Shown piece by piece: positions 26,941 through 37,250 of a stretch of DNA of 64,000 nucleotides (within the stretch, counting starts at the first letter, position 1; each line of letters begins with the position of its first letter). The translations under genes were made by a program, and so were the position numbers. The stretch lies in assembly GCF_035984545.1 (NCBI RefSeq), contig NZ_JAXCHP010000001.1:1798001-1862000 (forward strand), written 5' to 3'. Source of the DNA: Cryobacterium sp. GrIS_2_6. GTDB taxonomy: Bacteria > Actinomycetota > Actinomycetes > Actinomycetales > Microbacteriaceae. The notes beneath the pieces are model-generated. The model made no database searches and was not told where the DNA came from. It saw nothing but the letters and a program-made list of their open reading frames with translations.

Positions 26941-28326
26941 CTACTGCGTGAGGCCCAGCGTCTCGCGCAGGGTCGTGCCTGGTTCATACTCGGTGCGGTA
27001 GACGCCGCGCTCCTGAAGCTCAGGGATGACCCGGTCGACGAACTCGTCGAGGCCCGTCGGATTCGTGTGGCCGACGATGACGAAGCCGTCTGAAGCCTCC
27101 TCCTGAACGTGCCGGTTGATCTCCTCGGCGACCTGCACCGGCGTGCCGACGAAGGTGTGCTTCGCGGCGAAGCGGATGACCAGGTCACGGATGCTCAGCC
27201 CTTCGGCCTCCGCGAGGCCGCGCCAGGACTTCGCGACCGCAACCGGGTCAGCGACATGGCGCACCCGGCCGCGGGTGACGCCCTCGTCGGCGAGGACGGG
27301 GTCGATCTCCGGCAGGGGGCCATCCGGGTCGTAGCCGCCCAGGTCGGTGCCCCAGAGCTGCTCGAGGAACGAGATCGCGGCCTGCGGGCTCACCTGCAGG
27401 AGTGCTACCTCGCGGGAGCGTACCCGCGCCTCGGCCTCGGTATCGCCGAGGATGAAGGCCGCGGCCGGCAGGATCTTGAGAGAGTCGGGATGGCGGCCGA
27501 CGGCCGGCAGGCGGCCCTTCACATCGCGGAAGAACCGCTGGCCGTCCGTGAATTCGGAATGCAGGGAGAAGATCACTTCCGCGTTCGCCGACGCGAAGTC
27601 ACGGCCGTCGGCAGAGTCTCCGGCCTGCACGATCACCGGGTGGCCCTGTGGGCTGCGCGGCAAGGTGCCGAAGCCGTTCACGTCGAACTGCTGGCCGTGG
27701 TGATCGACCGCCGTGAGCGCATCGGCGGAGAGGAACTCCCCCGTGTCCTTGTTCGCGGAGAGGGCCCCGGGCGCCCAACCATCCCACAGCGCGCGCGCGA
27801 CAGCGACGAACTCCTCGGCGCGCACGTAGCGGTCCTTCGGGTCGAGGAAACCGCCGCGACGGAAGTTCTCGCCGTGGAAGGCATCGGAGGTTGTGACGAT
27901 GTTCCAGCCGGCCCGCCCCCCGCTCAGCAGGTCGAGGCTCGCGAGCTGCCTGGCAAGTTCGTACGGTTCGTTGAAGGTTGAGCTGAGGGTGCCGACGAGG
28001 CCAATGTGTTCGGTCACGGCGGCGATCCCGGCCGGGATCGCGAGGGTGTTGGGTCGACCGACGACGTCGAGGTCATGGATGAGTCCCTTCTGTTCCCGCA
28101 GCCTGAGCCCCTCTGCGAGGAAGAGGAAGTCGAACTTGCCGCGCTCGGCATTCTGCGCGAAGTACCGGAAGGAGGAGAACGCGATCTGGCTTTCAGCCTT
28201 GCCGTCACTCCAGACCGAGGTGTTGTTCACTCCTGGGAAGTGCGCGGCGAGGTGCACCTGCCGGAGCGGGCGCCCGGCGGCGTCCCTGGCGGTCGGGCGG
28301 ACGGTTGTGCTGGCGGTCGTGGTCAT
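26941..28326 (-). CDS. NtaA/SnaA/DszA-family FMNH2-dependent monooxygenase
   Basis: 461-aa LLM-class monooxygenase of the large NtaA-type subgroup. VHLAAHFPGVNNTSVW, FDFLFLAEGLRLRE, LVGTLSSTFNEPYELARQLASLDLLSGGRAGWNIVTTSD and PVIVQAGDSADGRDFA are characteristic. Such enzymes oxidise sulfur heterocycles, nitrilotriacetate-like compounds or alkylated sulfur/nitrogen sources with reduced FMN from a separate reductase. Its start overlaps the stop of the LLM gene upstream (ATGA). Substrate unknown. Confidence 0.92.
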   Translation of the reverse strand: MTTTASTTVRPTARDAAGRPLRQVHLAAHFPGVNNTSVWSDGKAESQIAFSSFRYFAQNAERGKFDFLFLAEGLRLREQKGLIHDLDVVGRPNTLAIPAGIAAVTEHIGLVGTLSSTFNEPYELARQLASLDLLSGGRAGWNIVTTSDAFHGENFRRGGFLDPKDRYVRAEEFVAVARALWDGWAPGALSANKDTGEFLSADALTAVDHHGQQFDVNGFGTLPRSPQGHPVIVQAGDSADGRDFASANAEVIFSLHSEFTDGQRFFRDVKGRLPAVGRHPDSLKILPAAAFILGDTEAEARVRSREVALLQVSPQAAISFLEQLWGTDLGGYDPDGPLPEIDPVLADEGVTRGRVRHVADPVAVAKSWRGLAEAEGLSIRDLVIRFAAKHTFVGTPVQVAEEINRHVQEEASDGFVIVGHTNPTGLDEFVDRVIPELQERGVYRTEYEPGTTLRETLGLTQ

Positions 28327-29357
28327 CAGCGGATGCTTCCGGTCAGGTCGAGCTCGAAGGTGGAGTCTGCGGCGGGGTCGGGTTCGGCAGGGGTCGCGTA
28401 ACGGTTCTCCGGGCGACCGAATCCGAGCCGGGCGCGGAGCGTGGCCGCTCCGTCCGGCCGGTCGAGGACACGCGCGGAACGCAGCAGGGGAACGACGCGC
28501 TCGGTGATCGCCGTGAGGTCTTCCGGAAGCCGGGCCGGGCGCAGCCGAACGCCGTCGATGCCGAGCAAGTGCCAGTGCAGGAGCTGGGCGGCAACGACTT
28601 CAGCGGTGTCGGCGAGGATGACGGTATCCGAGGTCCAGGGTTCCCCGTGGGTGGCGTTGAGCCGGGCGAGGGCCGCCTGGGCCGCATCCGCCGTCTCCTC
28701 GATCAGGACCGAGATCTCGCTCCAGACCCGCAGCGGTTCGCCTGCCCCGCGCGACACCTCACGGGCTGCCGTCTCAAGGTGCCCGAGGATGGCCTCAAGG
28801 TGCGCGTCGTCGTGCGGGGTGACGCCGACGATGTCGGCGCCGGCAACGGCGAGTTCGTACAGGACCTTCTGGTGGGCGAGCGCGTAGACGAGCGGCTGAC
28901 CCTGCGGCGGGCGCGGAAGCGTGCGCCGGCCGACATGCGCGGCCTCATGGGCGCGTCCGGAGACCTGCACGCGCCAGCCCGCCCGGCCTCCGCTCACGTA
29001 GTCGAGGGTCTGCACTCCCGTCGCCACGTGGAACGGTTCGGTATGCGTCGTGGTGATCGTCGGCACGAGGCCGATCGTGCTCGTGTGCGGCGCGATCGAT
29101 GTCGCGAGCAGAAGCGCGTCCAGTCGACCGCGCACCTCGTCGCGGCGTGGGTCGATTCCGCCGTAGCCCGAGCTCTGGAGGCCGAAGGAATCCTCGATCG
29201 TGACCAGGTCGATGCCAGCGGCCTCGGCGGCACGCACGAGGGCGACCCAGTAGTCGAGGTGGAACAGGTCTGCGGGGCGGGCGTCCGGCTCGCGCCAGGC
29301 CGACGGGTGCCAGCCGGCGCCGTCGAGTGCGATTCCCAGGTACAGCGACGATGTCAT
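28326..29357 (-). CDS. LLM class flavin-dependent oxidoreductase
   Basis: 343-aa luciferase-like TIM barrel related to its neighbour but shorter. LYLGIALDGAGWHPSAWRE, GIDLVTIEDSFGLQ, LVPTITTTHTEPFHVATGVQTLDYVSGGRAGWRVQVSG are typical. ATG at 29357 follows AAAAGGACACTCCCG. It overlaps the following LLM gene by 4 bp, so the two are made together and may act on successive or alternative substrates. Confidence 0.9.
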   Translation of the reverse strand: MTSSLYLGIALDGAGWHPSAWREPDARPADLFHLDYWVALVRAAEAAGIDLVTIEDSFGLQSSGYGGIDPRRDEVRGRLDALLLATSIAPHTSTIGLVPTITTTHTEPFHVATGVQTLDYVSGGRAGWRVQVSGRAHEAAHVGRRTLPRPPQGQPLVYALAHQKVLYELAVAGADIVGVTPHDDAHLEAILGHLETAAREVSRGAGEPLRVWSEISVLIEETADAAQAALARLNATHGEPWTSDTVILADTAEVVAAQLLHWHLLGIDGVRLRPARLPEDLTAITERVVPLLRSARVLDRPDGAATLRARLGFGRPENRYATPAEPDPAADSTFELDLTGSIR

Positions 29358-29484
29358 CGGGAGTGTCCTTTTCTCTGTGCGAGACACGGTCGTCTGCGCG
29401 GACACCCACGATATGCACGGCACTGTGCCGCGAGACCGCAGGCAGGTCACACAAAGTCATGCGTGAAACCTGCGGTAACAACTG

Positions 29485-29814
29485 TCAGATGCCGAGGAGT
29501 TTTGCCTTCGCCGGCGAGAACTCCGCGTCGGTGATCACGCTGGCCGGCTTGAGGGTCGCAAGCCGTTCGATCTGGGCGGACAGGCTGTCGTCTGCCGCGG
29601 CTGCCGGTTGCGGCGCCTGCGCACACTCCTGCGCTGGTGCTGCGTGCTGCGGCTGCTGCGGTCGTTGCTGGGCGGCCTGCTGGTCAGCTGCTGATTGGGC
29701 CCTGGCTTGTTGGCGCCGGCTGGCTCCGCCGGACACCACGGTAGCCGTGCCTGCGATGACAGCGGTGCGTGCCATTGTCCCCATCAGGCCGGGTCGTCCA
29801 CCTCGACGCATCAT
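29485..29814 (-). CDS. SHOCT-domain protein
   Basis: 109-aa protein. MMRRGGRPGLMGTMARTAVIAGTATVVSGG is a short glycine/hydrophobic N-terminus, followed by a Gln/Ala/Pro-rich linker and a C-terminal SHOCT motif (QIERLATLKPASVITDAEFSPAKAKLLGI). SHOCT is a short oligomerisation module of unknown role. AAGGA five bases before the ATG supports the start. The same frame continues upstream into a truncated gene remnant. Confidence 0.75.
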   Translation of the reverse strand: MMRRGGRPGLMGTMARTAVIAGTATVVSGGASRRQQARAQSAADQQAAQQRPQQPQHAAPAQECAQAPQPAAAADDSLSAQIERLATLKPASVITDAEFSPAKAKLLGI

Positions 29815-30105
29815 GGTGTTCCTTTCGTCGTGTTCCGAAATGTGTTGCGTGGACTGTTGGAGTCGGTCGGTGTCGGCCGCGGGTTCTTCCAGCGCCATGA
29901 GCACCTCGTCGACGACGGATTCAGGTACGTGCACGTCTTCGAGAAGGACTCCTCCGGAGTCCAGGATCGCGTCGCGCAGCGGCCTGAACCAGGTGTGTTC
30001 GAAGACCAGGATGACCGCCGAGCTGTCGTTCTCGAGGTCCGTCGCCTCGTCCGCCAGCCCCTCCGCGGAAATCGCGAAGAAGAAGGAACTCTTCGACCGG
30101 CTCGA
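29815..30105 (-). pseudogene. Truncated DUF6325/DUF1269-like gene remnant
   Basis: Read on the minus strand this encodes the C-terminal half of a small protein often found before SHOCT genes: EGLADEATDLENDSSAVILVFEHTWFRPLRDAILDSGGVLLED then VHVPESVVDEVLMALEE. The N-terminal half is absent: an in-frame stop lies at 30106-30108, and no other frame upstream supplies it. There is no stop before the SHOCT gene, so the frame runs on into it. The break is at about 30060, where a plus-strand SHOCT remnant begins. Confidence 0.55.
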
Positions 30106-30152
30106 TCACGGCCACGGAGTTCGAGGCGCTCAAGGCCAAGGCGTTCAGGTAG
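30060..30152 (+). pseudogene. Frameshifted SHOCT-domain remnant on the opposite strand
   Basis: The plus strand reads AEIAKKKELFDR in one frame and, after a one-base shift near 30099, GSITATEFEALKAKAFR followed by TAG. Joined, this is a complete SHOCT motif, so the piece is the damaged 3' end of another SHOCT gene. It abuts the truncated minus-strand remnant head to head, which points to an inversion or deletion junction. Confidence 0.5.
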
Positions 30153-30209
30153 CGCGCTGCGAAGGCGTGCGCCTCCAACGCTTCCGGCAGCGGCTTCTAG
30201 ACTGGGCAG

Positions 30210-31169
30210 ATGGACGCCTCGAGCCTCGTGAATGTACCACCGATTTTGACCCTCACCATCAATCCCGCCCTCGACGTCAGCACGTCGACGGCCCATGTGA
30301 CCGGGGAGCACAAGCTCCGATGCGGGAGCACACGTATCGACCCGGGCGGCGGCGGCGTGAACGTGGCCAGGGTCATCCGTCGCCTTGGCGGCACGGCGTT
30401 GTCCCTGTATGCGGCAGGCGGGCCGACGGGAGAGGCCTATCGCCAGCTCATCGCAGCGGAAGGGCTCCCCACCGTTCTGGTGCCGATCAAGGAAAGCACG
30501 CGCCAGAGTTTCACCGTCGACGAGACCGATACCGGCAAGCAGTTCCGCTTCGTGCTCCAGGGACCCGAGCTGTCCGAGGCCGAGTGGACCACGTGCCTCG
30601 ACACCCTCGCCGCGTCGATGCCCCGCGGCGGATATGTCATCGCGAGCGGCAGCCTGCCCCCGGGAGTCCCCGACGACTTCTACGCGCGGGTCGCCCGCCT
30701 GGCCAGAGCCAATGGGGCGCGGTGCATCGTGGATGCCTCCGGTCCGGCCCTCAGCGGCGCGCTTGCCGAAGGGGTCTTCCTGGTCAAGCCGAGCCTCCGC
30801 GAACTCGAGGCTCACGCCGGCGTGAAGCTCGAGACTCCGGCGAGCCAGGCGGAGGCCGCGTCGGCGCTCGTCGCCAGCGGCGCAGCAGAGTACGTGGCGC
30901 TCACCCTCGGCGGAGAGGGCGCCCTGCTTGCATCGAAGACCGCGGTCATCCGCTCTGAGGTTCCGAAGGTGACCGTGATCAGCACCGTCGGGGCCGGCGA
31001 CAGCTTCCTGGGCGCCTTCGTGCTGCGCCTCGCCCAGGGCAGAACCGTCGAGGAGGCCTTCCGTGCGGGAGTCGCCGCCGGGAGCGCCACGGCCTCGACC
31101 CCCGCAACCGAACTGTGCCACCGGGAGGACGTCGAACGACTCGAGGCCGAGCTCGCCGCTCGGGCCTGA
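30210..31169 (+). CDS. PfkB-family 1-phosphofructokinase/6-phosphofructokinase-like kinase
   Basis: 319-aa ribokinase-fold sugar-phosphate kinase. ILTLTINPALDVST and RIDPGGGGVNVARVIRRLGG place it with FruK/LacC/PfkB kinases of phosphorylated hexoses; the anion hole and base are in STVGAGDSFLGAFV (Asp). It is not next to a fructose PTS, so a phosphofructokinase-2 (PfkB) role is as likely as FruK. Length is normal. Confidence 0.87.
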   Translation: MDASSLVNVPPILTLTINPALDVSTSTAHVTGEHKLRCGSTRIDPGGGGVNVARVIRRLGGTALSLYAAGGPTGEAYRQLIAAEGLPTVLVPIKESTRQSFTVDETDTGKQFRFVLQGPELSEAEWTTCLDTLAASMPRGGYVIASGSLPPGVPDDFYARVARLARANGARCIVDASGPALSGALAEGVFLVKPSLRELEAHAGVKLETPASQAEAASALVASGAAEYVALTLGGEGALLASKTAVIRSEVPKVTVISTVGAGDSFLGAFVLRLAQGRTVEEAFRAGVAAGSATASTPATELCHREDVERLEAELAARA

Positions 31170-31190
31170 GCCGGCGCGGCGGCTGACGGC

Positions 31191-31442
31191 CTACGCGAAG
31201 AAGATCGGGTCGAACTCGCGGAGGGTGTTGCCGTTCTTGGGTGCTTCCGTCAGGAACACGTTGAAGCCGTATGGCAAGGGCGCGTCGTCGTCGTCGATGA
31301 ACCAGAGGTCGGTGACGCGGTAGGCCACTCCGCCGGTGTAGATGCCGTCCCCGATTTCGGGAAGAGTGTCGCCATCGGCGATCTCGAGGAATTCCTTGTT
31401 CGGCAGCACATAGGTGGTCGGTACAGTCTGTTCTTCATCCAT
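31191..31442 (-). CDS. Hypothetical acidic protein in jetD position
   Basis: 83-aa acidic protein, [25 protein letters not shown]... ending in REFDPIFFA, with alternating beta-like segments (GGVAYRVTDLWFIDDDD; YGFNVFLTEAP). No domain recognised. Its ATG overlaps the last 8 bp of the SMC-like jetC gene, so it is translated from the same message. It stands where jetD is normally found but is far too small to be that nuclease. Function unknown. Confidence 0.65.
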   Translation of the reverse strand: MDEEQTVPTTYVLPNKEFLEIADGDTLPEIGDGIYTGGVAYRVTDLWFIDDDDAPLPYGFNVFLTEAPKNGNTLREFDPIFFA

Positions 31443-34400
31443 GGTTCGAGCTTACCGGGACCGGATTCGGGGACGACAGCGGGGTGATGTACGAGTAGCC
31501 GGTGCTGGTGTTCTTAGTCATCGAGAGCACGAGCTCCATGTGCGGTTCGAGCGCGGTGACCTTGTCGAGCGGCGAGCCGACGATGAGCTGGAAGCCGAGT
31601 CCCTTCCACGCGGCCACAGCACGGCCGGCGAACTCGGAGTCCGACTTCACGAAACCCTCGTCGAGGAAGACCGGTGCGAACCGCGGGCGGGTGCGGCTCT
31701 CGTCGCCGAGCTGGAAGCGCAGCGCGGCCCCGACGACGAACGCCACGAGTTCCTGGGACTCTCCACCGCTCTTGCCGCCGAGCGAGGAGTATGTGCTCAC
31801 CTCGACGCCGTCGGGCGTTGACCGCACCGCGGTGATCTCCACGTGCTTGCGCACGTCGAGGAGCAGGTCCCGCTGCGACTCCGTGCGCGTCCCTGGTTCC
31901 GGCCGGCGAATCTGGGCCATGAAGTTGTGGAGCCGGGTGAACCGGGCCTCGGTTTCCTCGTCGGTGAAGTCCTCGGTCGCGCCGGACGCGAGTACCTTGA
32001 GCTCCTTGCGGAACGCGGTGGCGTCGTCGCGGTGCAGGCGGCGCAGTGCGATCTTCAGTCGATCGCGGCCGGCCCCGAACGGCAGGGTTGCAAGGATCTC
32101 GTTGATCGGCCGGAGCCGGTCCTCGATCTCCTCGATGGCAGTGTTGAACGCCGCGGTGAGAGGCACGAGGTCCTGTCCGCTCCACGCCGACAGCCGTCGC
32201 TTCCATTCCTGGCGCCGCTCGTGCAGGCCGAGCGTGTAGACGGCATCGAGGATGTCCCGATAGCTCGTGTACGACTCGAGCGAGGTGCCGATGTTCGGGT
32301 CTGGCCACCGGCCCTGGAACGTCTCGAAGATGCGGACCAGCGAATCCCGGGCGCTCGTGGCGTTCTCCCTGTCGTGCGCGGATTGCTCGGTGAGGCGCTC
32401 GCGCAGCCGTCGGACGCCGCCCTCGAGTGCGGCGAGGTCGCCCTGGTCTCCGACGAGGGCGAACTGGGCGGTCAGGTGCGCGAAGTGCTCTTCGGAGAGG
32501 GTGGCCGCCTGGTCACGTTCGATCCGATCGAGCATGCCGGAGACGGCATCCTGACGGTCGACGATCCGCGCCTGTTCGGCGGCAAGACGCTCGGCGGTCC
32601 CATCGGCCGCGTGCTTGAGCTTCTGGGCATCCTCAAGTTCGGAGGAGAAGCGTCCCTCCTCGGCCTTGAGGGCGCGGAGGATGTCGCTGCCGGCGAGGAC
32701 GCGCTCCGATTCGGCTTCCTTTTCGGCGATCCTGGCCTCGGCGCCGGCCACATCGATCGACAGCCAGGTGGTGTCCACGACGTACTGGTGGGCGCTCCGT
32801 CTGCTGCGGAGGCCGGCGATGCGATTCCCCACTTCGGCGGCGTCACGGGAGAGTGCCTCGGCCGCCCCGGTCAGTTCGGCGCGTTCGGCCTCGATCTCGG
32901 CGAGGCGACCGGCGTTTGAGAAGCCGATGATCGGCGCCTGGCCCTTATTCCAGCCGTGTGCCCCGCGCTTGCCGTTTCGGGTCTGGCCGCTCGGGGTGAC
33001 CCGCGGGCCGTCGCCGGCCAGGTCGGTGGGCTCGGCGACGCAGAGCGCGTCGAGGCTCGGTGCGCTGACCCGGTCCTGGACCCAGCCGCTGAAGGGTGAA
33101 TCCTGATAGACGAGCTTGCCGGACACGAACCGGGGGTCGCCGGTACGAGGTCGGTGCGCCCGTAGTGCGACGCCCTCGAAGTGGATGCGCACCGGGATCT
33201 GAATCGGTTCGATGGCCGCGCTGAGGGCGCGCAACCGCGTCTCGTCGACGAGCATGACGCGCACGACGGAAGAGAGGGTCACTTCGGCGGCCTGGCGCCA
33301 GGATTCCTCGCTGGCGGCGAGGTCGACGAGTTCGGCGACGAAGGGCAACTCGTCCGCGGGGATCCCCGCAGCCTCCGCGATCATCATCCGGGCATAGTGC
33401 AGGTGCTCGGGAATCAGGTTTTCGCGGCCCGCGAGGAAGTCGTGCTCCTGGCCCAGGGTCCTGAGCTGTTCCTCGACGGGGAAGGCGTTCCGTTGCAGGG
33501 TCGTGCGCTCGGCCTCGAGGTCACGCTCGGCCCCGGAAAACCCGGCGAGGAAGCGTTCCGCGTCGTTCTGCGCGAGGGTGAATTCGGCCGGCGAAACGAT
33601 CGCCGGGGCGAGGACGGCGGTGCGATCGTCGAACTTCGCACGCTCGGCCGCGACGTCGTCGCGCTGGTCCCGGAGCTGGCCGATCTCGTTCTGCAGGCTG
33701 ACGAGGACGTCGCCGCCGTTGTCACGCTGCTGGTGCTGGACCTCGGCGACGCGGGACTTGAGCTCGGTCTCGGCGTTCCTGGCCAGGGTGAGCTCGACCT
33801 GGTTGTCCCTGCGGCGGATGCGATTGGTGTCGGCAGCACCCTCGAGCAGTCCCTGCTCGGTGAGGAGCTGCCAGAGAACGAACGGGGTGTCGCCGGTGCG
33901 ATGGACCCCGAAGGTGTCGATCAGGTCGGCCTTCTCCGCTGCTGTCTCGTACTCCCGGTGCAGGTCGGGAATTCGCTCGAGGACCTTCGCCTTCTGGGCC
34001 TCGGTCAGCATGGCCCCGTAGGACCTCTCGAGGTCCTCGAAATGATCGACGGCCTTGTCGGCCGCCGCATAGGTGGCCGGCTCCTCGAGGACCATCGACT
34101 TGTAGAGCCCGTCGACCGTCTTGACCTGCTGTCCGGCCTGGATCCGCGCGAGGAGCCGCAGCGCCTTGCCGCCCTCGCCGTTGGCGCCGATTCCGAGCCG
34201 GGTGTAGAGGGTCTGGGCAAATGCCGCGTAGGTGTCGAAGACATCCAGTTCGGGGAACCGGGTCCGGAGCGCCCGCTTGTCGAAGCGCGCCTCGGTGACG
34301 TCGGCGAGGTCACGCAGGTCGAGGAGTCCGTCCTGGGTGGCCATCTTCATGGTGATGTCTGCGAATTTGGTCGCGCCCCGCGGCACGAAATAGGCGCGCA

Positions 34401-34827
34401 GCACGGTGAACCGGCGGCCGTTGTCGTCGACGAAGGTCATCGCGACCGCACCCCAGGTCGCGTCGTGCGCGCCGCGGAGGACCTGGTCCTGCATCTCCCC
34501 TGTGCCGGCCTCACGGTTGGAGTCGGTCTTGCCCCTGAGGTAGGTCATCAGGTTGCGCTGGTCGAGGCTCCGTGCCCTGCCGGAACCCGCGTCGTTGGAC
34601 GCACCGTTGAACGGTGTGTCCGAGGGCATCATCAGGGCGAGGTAGGCGTCGAGGAGGCTGCTCTTTCCGGTTCCGGATGCCCCGGAGAGCAGGGTCGCCG
34701 AGGGGGCGAAGGTGATCTCGTGGTGGCCCTGGAAGCCTCCCCAGTTGACCATCTGGAACAGTTCGGCGCGCCACTGCGTCGTGCCCTCTGTGGATCCGTC
34801 GATGTAGAAGAGTGGGGAATCGCTCAT
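31435..34827 (-). CDS. JetC/MksB-like SMC ATPase (Wadjet core)
   Basis: 1130-aa MukB/SbcC-like protein. Walker A is [20 protein letters not shown] (residues 47-66); long coiled-coil arms run roughly from 270 to 900 with a hinge near residues 480-620; the C-terminal head has signature [12 protein letters not shown] and Walker [11 protein letters not shown]. In Wadjet/MksBEF the SMC dimer extrudes DNA loops with the kleisin JetA and KITE protein JetB. ATGA overlap with the jetB stop. Fixed by operon order and motifs. Confidence 0.92.
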   Translation of the reverse strand: MSDSPLFYIDGSTEGTTQWRAELFQMVNWGGFQGHHEITFAPSATLLSGASGTGKSSLLDAYLALMMPSDTPFNGASNDAGSGRARSLDQRNLMTYLRGKTDSNREAGTGEMQDQVLRGAHDATWGAVAMTFVDDNGRRFTVLRAYFVPRGATKFADITMKMATQDGLLDLRDLADVTEARFDKRALRTRFPELDVFDTYAAFAQTLYTRLGIGANGEGGKALRLLARIQAGQQVKTVDGLYKSMVLEEPATYAAADKAVDHFEDLERSYGAMLTEAQKAKVLERIPDLHREYETAAEKADLIDTFGVHRTGDTPFVLWQLLTEQGLLEGAADTNRIRRRDNQVELTLARNAETELKSRVAEVQHQQRDNGGDVLVSLQNEIGQLRDQRDDVAAERAKFDDRTAVLAPAIVSPAEFTLAQNDAERFLAGFSGAERDLEAERTTLQRNAFPVEEQLRTLGQEHDFLAGRENLIPEHLHYARMMIAEAAGIPADELPFVAELVDLAASEESWRQAAEVTLSSVVRVMLVDETRLRALSAAIEPIQIPVRIHFEGVALRAHRPRTGDPRFVSGKLVYQDSPFSGWVQDRVSAPSLDALCVAEPTDLAGDGPRVTPSGQTRNGKRGAHGWNKGQAPIIGFSNAGRLAEIEAERAELTGAAEALSRDAAEVGNRIAGLRSRRSAHQYVVDTTWLSIDVAGAEARIAEKEAESERVLAGSDILRALKAEEGRFSSELEDAQKLKHAADGTAERLAAEQARIVDRQDAVSGMLDRIERDQAATLSEEHFAHLTAQFALVGDQGDLAALEGGVRRLRERLTEQSAHDRENATSARDSLVRIFETFQGRWPDPNIGTSLESYTSYRDILDAVYTLGLHERRQEWKRRLSAWSGQDLVPLTAAFNTAIEEIEDRLRPINEILATLPFGAGRDRLKIALRRLHRDDATAFRKELKVLASGATEDFTDEETEARFTRLHNFMAQIRRPEPGTRTESQRDLLLDVRKHVEITAVRSTPDGVEVSTYSSLGGKSGGESQELVAFVVGAALRFQLGDESRTRPRFAPVFLDEGFVKSDSEFAGRAVAAWKGLGFQLIVGSPLDKVTALEPHMELVLSMTKNTSTGYSYITPLSSPNPVPVSSNHG

Positions 34828-35639
34828 GAGATCGCCTCCAGTTCGGGGTCGCGGTCGCCCGGATCAAGCGCACCCTGGTCGGGGAGGCCGGGTGCGGGCA
34901 CGACCGCGGCGGGCGCACCCGCCGCGTTCTGCTCGACGAGCCATTCGTGCAGTTCGGCGAGCCGTTCGAGCGGAAGCAGAACTTCGATCACGGCCGAGAT
35001 GCGGAATCGGTCAGGATCGCTCGTCTTGAGCAGAACCCGCGCCTTGGCGAGGCTGTCGACGGCGGCGCTCGCCTTGCGGGCGTCGCCGTACCGGTCCATC
35101 GAGAACTCGGGGCGGAAGTGCGCGACGTTCTCAACGAGATTGTCGCGGTCGACGAGCACGATGTCCTGGCCGTTGGCGCGCTCACTGCGGAACCGCTGGC
35201 GCAGCAGCACGAGCAGGATCGTTTCCTCGCGCGTGTATGCGACGTCATGCAGAAGGGTCGGGAACCGGTCGCCCGCCTCCGAGACGGCCTGCCGTTTGAA
35301 CGCGACCTGATAGTGCAGGTCGATGTGCAGGTCGAGGAACATGTCGTTGAGGCGCGACTTGAGCAGCCGCTGCGAGTCGAGCAGGGTGCGCCATTCCGCG
35401 GGCTGAAGCGCGGCGGACACGTAACGATGCTTCATCAGGAGCACGAGGGTGCGGCGCTGTTCCACGGTGAGGCCGCCCTCGTCGCCCTCGAAGAGGGAGA
35501 AGCTCGCGGGCTCGTCGTCGATGGCGGCGTCGATCCCGGCACCGGCGTCACCGTCCAGGCCGTCGTCGTCGCGGTCGAGGTCGTCGCGGCCGTCCTGGTC
35601 GTCCTGGTCGTCCTGGTCGCCTGTCCACTCGTCAGTCAT
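34824..35639 (-). CDS. JetB/MksE-like KITE protein (DUF4194)
   Basis: About 271 aa. Residues 1-40 are a very acidic tail of D-Q-D/D-L-D repeats, then a winged-helix KITE domain ([16 protein letters not shown]...; RETVV-like [38 protein letters not shown]). It would bridge the JetA kleisin and the JetC heads. ATG at 35639 overlaps the jetA stop (another ATG is at 35651). The C-terminal Ala/Pro-rich tail is low complexity. Confidence 0.88.
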   Translation of the reverse strand: MTDEWTGDQDDQDDQDGRDDLDRDDDGLDGDAGAGIDAAIDDEPASFSLFEGDEGGLTVEQRRTLVLLMKHRYVSAALQPAEWRTLLDSQRLLKSRLNDMFLDLHIDLHYQVAFKRQAVSEAGDRFPTLLHDVAYTREETILLVLLRQRFRSERANGQDIVLVDRDNLVENVAHFRPEFSMDRYGDARKASAAVDSLAKARVLLKTSDPDRFRISAVIEVLLPLERLAELHEWLVEQNAAGAPAAVVPAPGLPDQGALDPGDRDPELEAIS

Positions 35640-37134
35640 GATCGGATCCATAGTTCAGGGCGGCCAGGGCCGCCGTTTCGTCGTCGTTCAGGATGATGCG
35701 GGGAACCGAGAAGGTGCGCCGGCTGCCGTCGGGCCGCACGGTCTCGAAGCTCTCGACCTGGTGCGCGCGGCCGAGCGCGTCGACCTGGGTCGCGATCTGC
35801 AGCATGCCGAGAATCTCGACCGGGCGCCGCAACGCCGGTTCGAGGCCGTTGAAGGCCGCACCGACGGATGCCGCGTCTCCCGTTCCGCGGAACGTCACGA
35901 GGGCGTCACGCATCCGTTCGAGCATCGGGCCGCCCTGCCTGCGCATCTCGTCGAGGCTCGGCGGTTCGGGGGCGTACTCGGACACGTCCTCGAGGTCCGG
36001 CGGTGGCCTGTGGTTCAGCGGATCATAGAACCGTTCGCGGAGGTGCTCGACGTCGAGAATGCCGGGCATGAGTTCTGCCGTGACCGTCGACCGGGGTCCT
36101 GCGGTCTCCATCCAGACCGCGAGTTCCTTGTTGATCTCCCGCAGGAGGCGCTCGAGTTCGCGGTCCTTGACGACGTCGTGGTTCACAATGTGCTCGCGGA
36201 GAGTGGTCGTGAGGCCGTTCCGCTGGGTCAGCACGTCGTCGATGCCCTTGCGGATCAGCCCGACGGTGCCGAGGAAGGTGCGTCGCTCCGCGGTGGTCAG
36301 CCGGGCGGCGAAAGGATGGTCGAGGATCGCCTCGAGGTCGTTCTTGACATCGGAGAGGAGTGCGTCGTCGCGCAGCAGCGTGAAGGCACCCTCGAAGGCG
36401 CGGCCTTCCGCGGTCGCCGACATCAGGGCATCGGTCTTGGCGAGGTATTCGTCGAGGACCTCGCCGATGGGGCGTTCCTCGCCGCGGAAGTCGCTCACGA
36501 TCTGGCGGTGCATGGCCGCGACGGATTCCTCGACGCGTTTGAAGTCGCTCGGCAGCTGCATGATCAGGTCGACGAGGTTCGCGTAGCCTTCGTGCATCTG
36601 TTCGTCGGTCGCGGTGGCGATCTCGCCGCCGCCCTGGAGTCGGCCGCGCTCCGCGGTCTTCTCGGCGATCTCCTGGTCGAGGCGGCGGATCCGCGCTTCC
36701 CTGTCGGGGGTGGCCTGGGTGGCGCGGTGGCGCACGCTGTCGACGATGGTCGTGAGGCGGGACTCGCTGATCAAGGCGCGGTCCTGGGAGAGGCTGTCGA
36801 CGAGAAGGAGTGCCTCGAGGGCGTGCGAGGTGAGGGAGTACTGCTCCTCACCGACCTCCCCGGTCTCGCGGTAGAGCCAGAGGTCATTCATCCACTGGAC
36901 GCAGAGGGCGCGGCCGTTCTTGCCCGGCACCTCGCTCCCGACGGACCGGAGGTCGGCGAGGTAGGCGTCGACCTGCGAGTGCAGGCGGTCGGCCTGGACG
37001 CTCCGCCGGTCACGGCTGAACGCCGATTTGAAGACGGCGAGGACAAACGGCGCCCACTTGCGATCGAGCAAACGCAGGGTGGGTTTGTCGAAGGCTTCGC
37101 GCACGCGCGCCAGTTCACCCGCAATTTCGCTCAC
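35632..37134 (-). CDS. JetA/MksF-like kleisin subunit (DUF3375)
   Basis: 500-aa DUF3375 protein and first gene of the operon. [49 protein letters not shown] is the N-terminal winged-helix typical of JetA, followed by helical coiled segments ([35 protein letters not shown]) and a C-terminal winged domain. Start is GTG at 37134 (AAGGGA ten bases upstream). The open frame extends to 38772, but that part is antisense/shadow to the MFS gene. Confidence 0.88.
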   Translation of the reverse strand: MSEIAGELARVREAFDKPTLRLLDRKWAPFVLAVFKSAFSRDRRSVQADRLHSQVDAYLADLRSVGSEVPGKNGRALCVQWMNDLWLYRETGEVGEEQYSLTSHALEALLLVDSLSQDRALISESRLTTIVDSVRHRATQATPDREARIRRLDQEIAEKTAERGRLQGGGEIATATDEQMHEGYANLVDLIMQLPSDFKRVEESVAAMHRQIVSDFRGEERPIGEVLDEYLAKTDALMSATAEGRAFEGAFTLLRDDALLSDVKNDLEAILDHPFAARLTTAERRTFLGTVGLIRKGIDDVLTQRNGLTTTLREHIVNHDVVKDRELERLLREINKELAVWMETAGPRSTVTAELMPGILDVEHLRERFYDPLNHRPPPDLEDVSEYAPEPPSLDEMRRQGGPMLERMRDALVTFRGTGDAASVGAAFNGLEPALRRPVEILGMLQIATQVDALGRAHQVESFETVRPDGSRRTFSVPRIILNDDETAALAALNYGSDHD

Positions 37135-37250
37135 AGTGGTAGTTCCCTTCCCGGACCCCTTCAACCGTAACGGGCGCGAGATTCGATTCTGTCCAGGGTC
37201 CGGTCGTAGGGGCCTGTGCGAGGCAGGAACGGGACGGGCACGGGGGCCGG

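Noticed and set aside
33181-35310. 709-codon plus-strand ORF opposite jetB/jetC
   Set aside because: Covers two genes with family motifs on the other strand; no motifs itself.
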